Shown piece after piece: positions 9,287 through 16,575 of a stretch of 64,000 nt of DNA; position 1 is the first letter of the stretch; every line of letters starts with the position of its first letter. The stretch is from assembly GCF_003610255.1 (NCBI RefSeq), contig NZ_RAPS01000001.1, positions 868,001 to 932,000 of the forward strand, read 5' to 3'. The notes below the pieces were generated by a model that saw nothing but the letters and a program-made list of their open reading frames with translations, was not told the origin of the DNA and did no database searches. Source of the DNA: Streptomyces sp. TLI_171. Lineage in GTDB: Bacteria; Actinomycetota; Actinomycetes; Streptomycetales; Streptomycetaceae. Both the position numbers and the translations under genes were made by a program.

Positions 9287-10350
9287 ACCTCAGTGGTACG
9301 CAACGGCGCGGCTGACTGCCGCACGGACGGGATCTGATCGGCGCCGGCCGCGGGTACGGCCCTCGCCGGGAGCGGCTGTTTTGACGGGTTGGCCCAACTG
9401 CCGCCCGCCGCACGGGTGAAGGCGCTGAGCAGCTCGTGCACCTGGTAGCGGCCGCCGGGGCCCTGGCGCAGCAGTCCGGCCTGCACCAGGCCCGCCAGGA
9501 CGACTTCGCCGGTGGCGGATCCGGTCATCGCCGCCCCGGTCGCGACGGCGGGTGGGGCGGGCGGCCCCAGCGGGGCCGGTGATTCGCCGCGCAGGACGGC
9601 GAGTTCGAGGTGTTGCAGGGCGGGGCCGGGTTCGACGCCGAGCTCCTCGCGCAGGTAGGCGCGGACCCGGCGGTACTCGGCGAGCGCGTCGGCGCGGCGG
9701 CCGGTCCGGTGCAGCGCCTCGATCAGCTGCTCCCAGAACCGTTCGTGTGCGGGGTGCGATCTGGCCAACGGCCAGAGCTCGGACAGGACTTCGCGACATC
9801 GGCCGAGCGCCAGCTCGATGTCGTAGACCCGCTCGACGGTCCGCAGCCACTCCTCCGCCAGCCGCGGCACCTCCTCGCGGTGCAGCACGTCGGAGTGCAC
9901 GTTGCCGAGCAGTGCGGGCTGCCAGAGCGCCAACGCGGAGCGCAGCAGTGCCAGTTCGGCTGCCGGGTCGGCGGCGCGGTCGGCCCGGCCGAGCAGCTCG
10001 CGGAACTCCAGCAGGTCGAGGGTGCGGGCGTCGACGGCCATCCGGTAGCCGCCGGGCAGCGCCTCGATGGTGCTGCCGGAGATCCCGTACTTGGCGAACA
10101 GCCGTCGCAGCCGCAGCACGCAGGAGTGCAGGGCCGCCTTGGCCGTCGCGGGGACCTCCTCGCCCCAGATCGCCCGCTGGAGCGACTCCACCGGCACCAC
10201 GGCGTTGGGGCGCGTCAGCAGCGCCGCCAACAGCGAGGCCGGCTTGGACGGTTGGAGTACCGCCGTCTCCCGGCGGTCTGCGATGGCCAGCAGGCCGAGC
10301 ACGGTGAACCTGGTCCCGCCGCCCGGTCCGGGATCCACTGCCGCGCCCAT
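9283..10350 (-). CDS. SARP-family transcriptional activator of the RiPP cluster
   Basis: This 355-aa protein has an OmpR-like winged-helix DNA-binding domain (TRFTVLGLLAIADRRETAVL to LPGGYRMAVDARTLDLLEF) and a bacterial transcriptional activation domain ending RAYLREELGVEPGPALQHLE. The start ATG at 10350 has a strong GGAGGAGG six bases upstream; the longer open frame to 10572 has no support. After the BTAD there is a linker and then VLAGLVQAGLLRQGPGGRYQ followed by VHELLSAFTRA, which resembles the winged helix after the NB-ARC ATPase of AfsR-type large SARPs, although no P-loop is present. Its stop overlaps the next gene by 4 bases, so it is probably co-transcribed with, and activates, the cluster. 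Confidence 0.88.
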   Translation of the reverse strand: MGAAVDPGPGGGTRFTVLGLLAIADRRETAVLQPSKPASLLAALLTRPNAVVPVESLQRAIWGEEVPATAKAALHSCVLRLRRLFAKYGISGSTIEALPGGYRMAVDARTLDLLEFRELLGRADRAADPAAELALLRSALALWQPALLGNVHSDVLHREEVPRLAEEWLRTVERVYDIELALGRCREVLSELWPLARSHPAHERFWEQLIEALHRTGRRADALAEYRRVRAYLREELGVEPGPALQHLELAVLRGESPAPLGPPAPPAVATGAAMTGSATGEVVLAGLVQAGLLRQGPGGRYQVHELLSAFTRAAGGSWANPSKQPLPARAVPAAGADQIPSVRQSAAPLRTTEV

Positions 10351-10496
10351 CCCGACCTCCTCCGACCACCCGCGTCCGGGCACGCCGAAGGCACACCCCG
10401 TGGTACGCGTCACCCCGTCCCGAACGGTCCGCGGCGGGGCGCCGCACCTGCTCGGCGCGCCCGCCCGCCGGCACCGCCCGGGCTTGACAGGGTCAG

Positions 10497-10526
10497 ACCG
10501 TAGGAGCTGACGATCCGTCACGTCAA
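10497..10526 (-). promoter_or_regulatory. Probable promoter of the SARP gene with internal palindrome
   Basis: On the minus strand TTGACG (10521-10526) and TACGGT (10497-10502) are separated by 18 bases, fitting the actinobacterial housekeeping consensus. The spacer holds a perfect 5-3-5 inverted repeat, TGACG/CGTCA at 10508-10520, a natural place for a repressor or activator. The predicted 5' leader is about 140 bases. The site is predicted by eye only. Confidence 0.5.
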
Positions 10527-10820
10527 CGGCTCTGTTGGGGAGTTGAGCGGGTCCTACTTGACTTTCACTCAATCACGTCCCATTGCAAGGCCATTCGGAG
10601 AATTCCAGCAACCATCCACATGACACACCGCCGACAAGTCCCGTCCGCCGGCCGCCCGATCACCCGCCCGGCCCACGTCGGACGGCACCTCGCGCTCCCC
10701 GCTCCGCCGCTGCCCGGCCATTTCTCCGCAACCTCCGCCCGACCGGTCAAAAGGGGCGCCCGAGCGAACTCCGACCGCTTCCTCCATGCGCAGAAATGGC
10801 CGCCGGTCTGCTTTCCGGGC
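10527..10820. other. Intergenic stretch without supported gene
   Basis: Region between the SARP promoter and the 3' end of the beta-glucosidase gene. Short open frames on both strands lack a ribosome-binding site, and none resembles an azole-rich RiPP precursor core (Cys/Ser/Thr-rich C-terminus). I see no tRNA or clear terminator. Confidence 0.5.
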
Positions 10821-12161
10821 TCAGCGCGTCGCGGCCGCCGCCCGCTGGGCGGCGATCAGGTCCCGGTACCAGGCGTAGGAGGCCTTCGGGGTGCGCCGCT
10901 GCGTCTCGAAGTCCACGTGGACCAGGCCGAAGCGCTGGCTGTAGCCCTCGGCCCATTCGAAGTTGTCGAGCAGCGACCAGGTGTAGTAGCCACGGACGTC
11001 GATGCCGTCCGCGGCGGCGCGGGCCAGCGCGTCGAGGTGACCGGCCAGGTAGTCGATCCGGAAGGCGTCGTCGAGGGTGTCGTCCGTGGAGCAGCCGTTC
11101 TCGGTGACGGTGATCGGGGGCAGCGCGTGGCCGTACCGGTCGCGGAGGGTCAGCAGCAGTTCGTGCAGGCCGGCGGGGACGACGGGCCAGCCGAAGTGGG
11201 TGCGGGGGACGCCTTCGACGGGGGCCTCGGCGAACGGCAGGCCGGGGTCGGTGGGCGCGGCGATCCGGGTCGGGTTGTAGTAGTTGACGCCCAGTCCGTC
11301 CAGGCCGGGCCCGGCGATCAGTTCGAGGTCGCCCTCGCGGACCGAGCCGCACAGGTCGGGGCCGACCCCGTAGGCGCCGAGGTCCGGGTAGCGGCCGAGC
11401 AGCAGCGGATCGGTGAACAGCCGGTTGTGCAGCGCGTCGTACGCCTCGGCGGCGGCCACGTCCTCGGGGGCCTCGCTCGCGGCCCGGACGGGCGTCAGGT
11501 TGTTGGCGATCAGGACGTCCAGGCCGCGGGCGCGCAGTTCGGCGGCCGCCAGGCCGTGGCCGAGGAGCTGGTGGTGGGCGGCGGGCAGCGCGTCCAGCAT
11601 CAGGGCCCGTCCGGGGGCGTGGATGCCGAGCGCGTAGCCGTACACCATGTGCACGAACGGCTCGTTGAGGGTGATCCAGGCCGGCAGCCGGTCGCCGAGG
11701 CGGTCGGCCGCCGCCGCCGCGAACTCGCCGAACCGGTGAGCGGTGTCCCGCTGCAGCCAGCCGCCCTCCTCCTCCAGCGCCTGCGGCAGGTCCCAGTGGA
11801 ACAGGGTGGGCAGCGGGGTGATGCCGGCCGCCAGCAGGCCGTCCACCAGCCGGTCGTAGAAGTCCAGTCCGGCCCCGTTCACCGGGCCCCGGCCGGCGGG
11901 CCGGACGCGCGGCCAGGCGATCGAGAACCGGTACCCGTCGAGGCCCAGTCCGCGCATCAGCTCCACGTCCTCGCCCCAGCGGTGGAAGTGGTCGCAGGCC
12001 AGCCGGCCGCTCTCCCCGTTCTTCACCGCGCCGGGCCGCTCGCAGAACGCGTCCCACACCGACCGGCCGCGGCCGTCCTCCTCCACCGCGCCCTCGATCT
12101 GGTAAGCGGCGGTGGACACTCCCCAGCGGAATCCGGCGGGCAGGGCGTGGCGGTCCGTCAT
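10821..12161 (-). CDS. GH1 family beta-glucosidase
   Basis: Cytoplasmic glycoside hydrolase of 446 aa, the usual GH1 length, without a signal peptide. It has the N-terminal GH1 signature FRWGVSTAAYQIEGA, the acid/base glutamate in TLNEP (about residue 165) and the nucleophile glutamate in ITVTENG (about residue 350). It should hydrolyse beta-glucosides such as cellobiose taken up as oligosaccharides. The ATG at 12161 is preceded by GGAAGG; the upstream extension to 12215 is unsupported. The gene is monocistronic in appearance: the next upstream gene ends 160 bases away. No sugar ABC transporter or LacI regulator adjoins it. Confidence 0.95.
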   Translation of the reverse strand: MTDRHALPAGFRWGVSTAAYQIEGAVEEDGRGRSVWDAFCERPGAVKNGESGRLACDHFHRWGEDVELMRGLGLDGYRFSIAWPRVRPAGRGPVNGAGLDFYDRLVDGLLAAGITPLPTLFHWDLPQALEEEGGWLQRDTAHRFGEFAAAAADRLGDRLPAWITLNEPFVHMVYGYALGIHAPGRALMLDALPAAHHQLLGHGLAAAELRARGLDVLIANNLTPVRAASEAPEDVAAAEAYDALHNRLFTDPLLLGRYPDLGAYGVGPDLCGSVREGDLELIAGPGLDGLGVNYYNPTRIAAPTDPGLPFAEAPVEGVPRTHFGWPVVPAGLHELLLTLRDRYGHALPPITVTENGCSTDDTLDDAFRIDYLAGHLDALARAAADGIDVRGYYTWSLLDNFEWAEGYSQRFGLVHVDFETQRRTPKASYAWYRDLIAAQRAAAATR

Positions 12162-12205
12162 GGGAAGGTCCTTCCGAGGCCGGGAGCGCGGCAGTGCCGC
12201 AGCAA

Positions 12206-12226
12206 ATGCGAGCACCGCTCATGTTA
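12206..12226 (-). promoter_or_regulatory. Possible -10 box and operator upstream of the beta-glucosidase
   Basis: On the minus strand TAACAT (12221-12226) fits a -10 box and is followed by an inverted repeat with GAGC/GCTC arms (extended ATGAGC...GCTCGCAT). An operator overlapping the start of transcription would suit a LacI-type repressor. No good -35 box was found. Confidence 0.3.
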
Positions 12227-12321
12227 TGGAGCCCGGCCGACCCGAATCCAGAGCCCGCCCCGACCAATCCCGCGCCCGGGTGCCCCAGGCCGTCCGGGTC
12301 GGCCGGCGGGCCCACGAGCAC

Positions 12322-13185
12322 TCAGGAGGTGCGGCCCGTCAAGAGGTTCACGATCGGCGGCCACGCGGCCTCGCCGAGCAGCCCGTCACCGCGGGCGGTG
12401 CCGCCGTACCGGAAGGTCGCGGAGGGCGCGGCCGGGCTCTCACCGGGGAACCGCGGACGGTGGCCGGCGTCGTGCCGGGCGATCAGCCGGACCGGGGTGC
12501 CGGCAGCGCGCCGGCGGGCGGCCAACTGCTCGGCGTACCGCAGCGAGGACCACATCTCGTCGTCGCCGCCGGCCACCAGCAACAGGTCGGCCGAGGCCCG
12601 CTCGACGGGTATGGCGGCGGCGTCCAGCCGGGCGGCGAAGGTCCGTTCGCTCTGCTCGTACCAGCCGCGCACCGCCACCGGCCCGCCGCCGTCCGGCACG
12701 GTCGCCGGCCAGGTCTCGTCCATCGGGACGAACGGCAGCGGCTGCCCCCGCCAGGTCCAGCAGGAGCGGTAGGGGCGTTCCCGGCCGTCGCGGCCCGGGC
12801 CCACGTTGCACCAGACCAGCGAGGTCGGCGAGATCGCCACCACCGCGTCGATCCGGGGCTCGCGGACGGCGGTGAGCAGCGCGGCCTCCGCGCCCTTCGA
12901 GGTGCCGAGGAGGCCGATCCGCGTCGCGCCCCGGGCCTGCAGCAGGTCGACGGCCGCGACGAACGTCTCCAGCGGGACCTCACAGATGCCGGCGGGCCGG
13001 CCGGGTCCGCCGAACCACCGAACGGCCAGCGCCAGCAGGCCCTGCTCGGCCAGCAGCCGAGCCCGTTCCCGCTCCAGCCGGCCGCTCGATCCGGACAGCA
13101 CCAGCACGCCCGCGCCCGTCCCCGCGGCCGGCTCCATCAGCACCGCCTCCCAGGGGGCCGTCAGCTCGTGCTCGACAACGGTCAC
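12322..13185 (-). CDS. BAAT/dienelactone-hydrolase-like alpha/beta hydrolase
   Basis: This 287-aa protein resembles the C-terminal domain of bile acid-CoA:amino acid N-acyltransferase and acyl-CoA thioesterases. The core GVLVLSGSSGRLERERARLL, the nucleophile elbow GLLGTSKGAEAALL (Ser near residue 125), an acidic DDEMW region and a late His (HDAGHRPRFPG) fit a Ser/Cys-Asp-His triad. The substrate is unknown. The GTG at 13185 is preceded by AGAGGAG; the extension to 13299 is low-complexity and is rejected. It lies upstream of the beta-glucosidase in the same direction, but the 160-base gap argues against tight coupling. Confidence 0.8.
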   Translation of the reverse strand: MTVVEHELTAPWEAVLMEPAAGTGAGVLVLSGSSGRLERERARLLAEQGLLALAVRWFGGPGRPAGICEVPLETFVAAVDLLQARGATRIGLLGTSKGAEAALLTAVREPRIDAVVAISPTSLVWCNVGPGRDGRERPYRSCWTWRGQPLPFVPMDETWPATVPDGGGPVAVRGWYEQSERTFAARLDAAAIPVERASADLLLVAGGDDEMWSSLRYAEQLAARRRAAGTPVRLIARHDAGHRPRFPGESPAAPSATFRYGGTARGDGLLGEAAWPPIVNLLTGRTS

Positions 13186-13419
13186 GGTGTCTCCTCTCGC
13201 AGCGGGCAACCCACAGCACCAGAGGCTATCCGCGCCCCCGCCGGCCCCATCCGGCAGACCCGCACCGCCGCCCCTGCCACGCCCGGCCCGCACCGTCACG
13301 AGCTACTGCCCCTGCCGCGCCCGGCCGACGGACCGTCACGGACCGCCCGCACCCGACCGGTCGGTGACCGGTGCCCCTCCGGCCTCCCCGGCCGGGACCA
13401 TCGGCCCCGGGCCGGCCGG

Positions 13420-13816
13420 GCCGCGCGGACCGGGCCGGCCTGGCCCGCCTGGTCGCCCTGTGGGCGCCGGCGGCTCGTTCCCCGCACTCGCTGCTGCACC
13501 TCCCGCTGTGCGGGCAGCGGCTCCCGTCCGGCCCGTCGCCGACCCCGATGTTCGACGGCGAGCCGGTCACGCTCGACCTGGTGCCGGCCCACCCTTCGCT
13601 GCGGCCGACCTCTTCGCCGGGTCGCCGCTTCAACGGGCTGCGGGAGGTGGCGAAGTGCTGGGGCGGGGCGTCGAGTTCGGCGCCCAGGTGGCCGACCAGC
13701 GGGGAGACGAGCCGGTGGTGGTGGTCGGCCCGGTCGAAGCGCTGGTGGTCGCGGAAGTCGTGGTGGTGGCGGCGACCGGCGACTACAGCCAGTTGCGCTT
13801 CTTGAAGATCAGGTAG
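13420..13816 (+). pseudogene. Possible decayed ORF between hydrolase and corA
   Basis: The 597-base gap 13,186-13,782 has no clear intact gene. On the plus strand the frame around 13,420-13,668 shows very strong G/C in third positions and protein-like text (SPTPMFDGEPVTLDLVPAHP, RRFNGLREVAKCW). From about 13,659 the next frame becomes the better one (GVEFGAQVADQRGDEPVVVV) and runs into the 3' end of corA. This could be a frameshifted remnant or chance. I do not recognise a family. Confidence 0.2.
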
Positions 13817-14955
13817 AGGCTGACGCAGACCACGCCCATCAGGCCGATGGCGAAGGGGTAGCCGAAGACCCAGTGGAGTTCCGGCATATCTTCGAAGTTC
13901 ATGCCGTAGACGGTGCCGATGAGGGTGGGGGCGAACAGGATGGCGGCCCAGGAGGAGATCTTCTTGATCTCGTCGTTCTGGGCGTGGCCGGCTTCGGCGA
14001 GCTGCTTCATCTCCTCGTTCTGGCGCTGCGAGACCAGGGTGGCGTTGACGGTGAGGATGTTCTGCAGCATCTGGCGGAAGCCGTCGACGCGTTCGGCGGC
14101 GTAGGTGGCGTGGTCGGCGACGTCGCGCAGGTAGCGCTGGAGCTCCTCGTCGGTGCCGTACTTCTGGAAGCCGGCTTCGAGGGCGCGGAGGATCTCCAGC
14201 AGCGGGCCGGTGGCCCGCTGGAACTCGATGACCTCGCGGGACAGTTCGTAGATGCGGCGGGAGACCTTGGGGTCGCCGCCGAAGACCTCGGTCTCGATCT
14301 CGTCGATGTCGTGCTGTAGACCGGCGATGACGGGGGCGTAGCCGTCGACGACGGCGTCGAGGACGGCGTACAGGACGGCTTCGGGGCCGAGGGCGAGCAG
14401 TTCGGGGTCGGCTTCGAGACGGCCGCGGACCATCGAGAGGTCCGGGGACTGGGAGTGGCGGACCGTCAGGACGAAGTCGGGGCCGACGAAGAGGTGGATC
14501 TCGCCGAAGTCGACCTCCTCGACGTCGTCGAGGTAGCGGGCGGCGCGCAGCACGACGAAGAGGGTGTCCCCGTAGCGCTCCAGCTTGGGGCGCTGGTGGG
14601 CGACGATGGCGTCCTCCAGCGCGAGTTCGTGGAGGTCGAACTTCTCTGCGGCTTCGACGAGTTGGGCCTCGGCGGGCCGGTAGAGGCCGATCCAGGCCAT
14701 GGTGCCGGTCTTGCCGGGGAGGTCGCGGTAGATCTCGGCGAGACTGGTGGGGGTGTCTATCCGGTGGCCGTCGCGGTAGACGGCGGCGTCGACGACGGAG
14801 CGTTCCAGCGAGACGGGGGTGAGGTCGGCCGGGTTCTGCTCGGAGCGCGGGTCCATCGAGTGCTCGGGCGCGGTGGTGCGGTCGGCGGGCCGCGCGGCGG
14901 CGCGGGTGAACGGTCGCTTGCTCGCGCGCACAGCGCGCACACGCCAGTCGGACAT
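13783..14955 (-). CDS. corA: CorA-family magnesium transporter
   Basis: A 390-aa protein with a large soluble N-terminal domain, a long helical segment, and two C-terminal membrane helices joined by the signature GMNFEDMPELHW (GMN near residue 349), then a short basic tail KKRNWL. CorA forms a pentameric Mg2+ (or Co2+/Ni2+) channel in the cytoplasmic membrane. ATG at 14955 has GGAGG seven bases upstream and is chosen over the frame extending to 15021. The gene is preceded by a leader of about 235 bases holding a short ORF and hairpins, suggesting control of expression by Mg2+ or translation. Confidence 0.93.
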   Translation of the reverse strand: MSDWRVRAVRASKRPFTRAAARPADRTTAPEHSMDPRSEQNPADLTPVSLERSVVDAAVYRDGHRIDTPTSLAEIYRDLPGKTGTMAWIGLYRPAEAQLVEAAEKFDLHELALEDAIVAHQRPKLERYGDTLFVVLRAARYLDDVEEVDFGEIHLFVGPDFVLTVRHSQSPDLSMVRGRLEADPELLALGPEAVLYAVLDAVVDGYAPVIAGLQHDIDEIETEVFGGDPKVSRRIYELSREVIEFQRATGPLLEILRALEAGFQKYGTDEELQRYLRDVADHATYAAERVDGFRQMLQNILTVNATLVSQRQNEEMKQLAEAGHAQNDEIKKISSWAAILFAPTLIGTVYGMNFEDMPELHWVFGYPFAIGLMGVVCVSLYLIFKKRNWL

Positions 14956-14996
14956 GGCGGTACCTCCACGGGTCTGGGCAGCCGGTGGGAGGGCTG

Positions 14997-15012
14997 CGGC
15001 CCCGGAGGGCCG
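14997..15012 (-). promoter_or_regulatory. Hairpin in the corA leader
   Basis: Perfect inverted repeat CGGCCC/GGGCCG with a four-base loop, placed between the leader ORF stop (15049) and the corA start (14955). A second perfect repeat, GGGCCGA/TCGGCCC, lies inside the leader ORF at 15112-15127. Both are RNA-level hairpins in the corA transcript if the leader is transcribed. Confidence 0.4.
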
Positions 15013-15048
15013 TCCGCGCACGGGGGCCGCCCGGCGGAACGCGGAGGT

Positions 15049-15144
15049 TCAGCGGGCGGCGCGCGGGCGGGGGTTCCGGGGGCCAGGAGTGGGCGAGAAC
15101 TTCCCGGAGCGGGGCCGACTTCGGCCCGGACTACTGCACTCCAC
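15049..15144 (-). CDS. Candidate proline-rich leader peptide upstream of corA
   Basis: A 31-codon ORF starting with GTG at 15144, with a perfect AGGAGG (15153-15158) eight bases upstream, ending 93 bases before the corA start. The peptide is basic and proline-rich; its C-terminal half reads SPTPGPRNPRPRAAR. In Salmonella the Mg2+ channel gene mgtA is controlled by the proline-containing leader peptide MgtL, whose translation efficiency at low Mg2+ sets transcription into the gene. The similarity here is in design, not in sequence, and the inference is that this peptide plays the same role for CorA. The ideal ribosome-binding site is the strongest evidence that it is translated. Confidence 0.5.
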   Translation of the reverse strand: MECSSPGRSRPRSGKFSPTPGPRNPRPRAAR

Positions 15145-15184
15145 TGCTCTCACCTCCTGACGTTCCGGACGCGCTCGGGCGTCT

Positions 15185-15451
15185 GTGACCGCCGCCAAGT
15201 CTAGCCCGGCGGGCCGACCGCCCTGCTCAGACCCCTGCGCGAACCGCCCCGGGCGCGCCCGCACCGCACCCCCGCACGCCCGCCTGCCCTCGCGGACGAT
15301 CTCGTCGGAGATCCAGATCGTGCCGTCACCCCGGTGCACGAACACCCCGGCGGTGGACCGGTTCAGAGCCGGCGGGGCCATCGGAATCGGCGAGGTCGGC
15401 GACCAGCCGGGCCGCGGCAGCGGCGTTCAGGCGCAGCATTCCGCCGGGCAT
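15185..15451 (-). pseudogene. Frameshifted small ORF (conserved-looking)
   Basis: An ATG at 15451 opens MPGGMLRLNAAAAARLVADL, but the frame stops after 41 codons at 15326. Just before that stop, the neighbouring frame (-1) becomes strongly protein-like: AGVFVHRGDGTIWISDEIV (about 15,350-15,294). The two pieces read as one small protein broken by a one-base shift near 15,360. The family is not recognised. Sequencing error or true decay cannot be told apart here. It lies directly upstream of the corA leader. Confidence 0.35.
15198..15203 (-). promoter_or_regulatory. Candidate -10 box of the corA leader transcript
   Basis: TAGACT on the minus strand matches the actinobacterial -10 consensus exactly. 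No good -35 box was found at 16-19 bases. A start near 15190 would give a leader of about 235 bases carrying the short ORF and two hairpins. Confidence 0.35.
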
Positions 15452-15600
15452 GACGTGCTCCTCGGTCACCACCCGCCGGACGACCCCCACCAGCCTCCGC
15501 ACGCCCCCTGCTCTCGGAGCTCCGGCAGCACGGGGCTGCCCCGGAGGTGCTGTGGCGCCGACCGGCCCGGGTGGGTCACACTCGCCAGGTGAGCGAGACC

Positions 15601-16542
15601 ATGGACGAACTGCGCATCCTGACCGGCCTGCTGACGGCCGATTCGGCGGCGGACCGGGCCGCCGCGTGCGCCCGACTGGGCATGCTCGCCCAGACCTCCG
15701 AGGACGAGGTGCGGGCGCTGATCGCGCCGCCGCTGCTGGAACGGGCCGAGGTGGAGGACGACGACGAGGTGACGGCCGAGTTGGCGTGGGCGCTGTCCTG
15801 CACCCGCGACCCGCGCGGGCTGCCCGTGCTGCTCGGCCTGGTCGGCCATCCCGATGCCGACGTCCGGCAGGCGGTCACCGAGTCGTTCGCCCAGTCGGAC
15901 ACCGAGACCGCGGACGCGCCGGAGGTGCGGGCCCTGCTGACGCTGGCCCGGGACGCGGAGCCGAGGGTGCGCAGGTGGGCGGTGTTCGCGCTCGGCTCCC
16001 AGCTCCCGGCGTACAGCCCGGAGATCCGGGCGGTCCTGCACGAGTGCCTGGGCGACGAGGACCCGGAGGTCGCCGAGGAGGCGGTCCTCGGCCTGGCCCA
16101 CCGCCACGACTCCGCCGTGCTGCCGCAGTTGAACGACCTGCTGATCGAGGCCGCCGAGGCCGCCGCGCACGGGCGGACCCGGCCGGACTCCTTGACGCTG
16201 GAAGCCGCCGCCGTCCTGGGCCACCCCGAACTGCTGCCTGCCCTGGCCGAGTTCGATCCCGCCGACCCGGGCGTCGCCGAGGCCGTGGCGGCCTGCGACC
16301 CGGCCCGGCGCGAGCAACTCGCCGCGGACGCCTGGCAGCTGGTCGAAGCCCTCCACCAGCGCCGCCCCGACCTGGACGCCACGCTCTGCTCCGAGCGGTT
16401 CACGCCCGACGTCCACCTCCGGCTGCCCGGCGCCCCCGACCAGCCGGTGTACTCCGTGGTCCACCTGATGCGCCGCGCCGCCGCCGACCCCGCCGCGGCG
16501 GTGGACCTGGTGGACGCCGACCTGCCGGCCGCCCGCAGCTGA
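15601..16542 (+). CDS. HEAT-repeat domain protein
   Basis: A 313-aa soluble protein built of HEAT/PBS-lyase-like repeats: recurring units such as GLPVLLGLVGHPDADVRQAV, EPRVRRWAVFALGSQL and EDPEVAEEAVLGLAHR. Such proteins serve as binding scaffolds; no enzymatic residues are visible. ATG at 15601 is chosen because AGGTGA lies eight bases upstream; a GTG at 15589 and the longer frame to 15547 are alternatives. It is convergent with the MFS gene, whose stop is 33 bases beyond. Function unknown. Confidence 0.75.
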   Translation: MDELRILTGLLTADSAADRAAACARLGMLAQTSEDEVRALIAPPLLERAEVEDDDEVTAELAWALSCTRDPRGLPVLLGLVGHPDADVRQAVTESFAQSDTETADAPEVRALLTLARDAEPRVRRWAVFALGSQLPAYSPEIRAVLHECLGDEDPEVAEEAVLGLAHRHDSAVLPQLNDLLIEAAEAAAHGRTRPDSLTLEAAAVLGHPELLPALAEFDPADPGVAEAVAACDPARREQLAADAWQLVEALHQRRPDLDATLCSERFTPDVHLRLPGAPDQPVYSVVHLMRRAAADPAAAVDLVDADLPAARS

Positions 16543-16575
16543 CGGACCGTCGAGCAAGGTACCGCCAGCACCAGT

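Noticed and set aside
10485..10512. Plus-strand TTGACA as a promoter
   Set aside because: It would point into the 3' end of the minus-strand beta-glucosidase with no plus-strand gene, and the -10 position is poor.
10565..10750. Small minus-strand ORF as the RiPP precursor peptide
   Set aside because: No ribosome-binding site and no Cys/Ser/Thr-rich core; it ends in a hydrophobic WMVAGILRMALQWDVIE-like stretch.
13226..13633. Minus-strand ORF between the hydrolase and corA
   Set aside because: Low-complexity Arg/Gly/Ser text without start signal; the plus strand gives the better, though weak, coding signal there.
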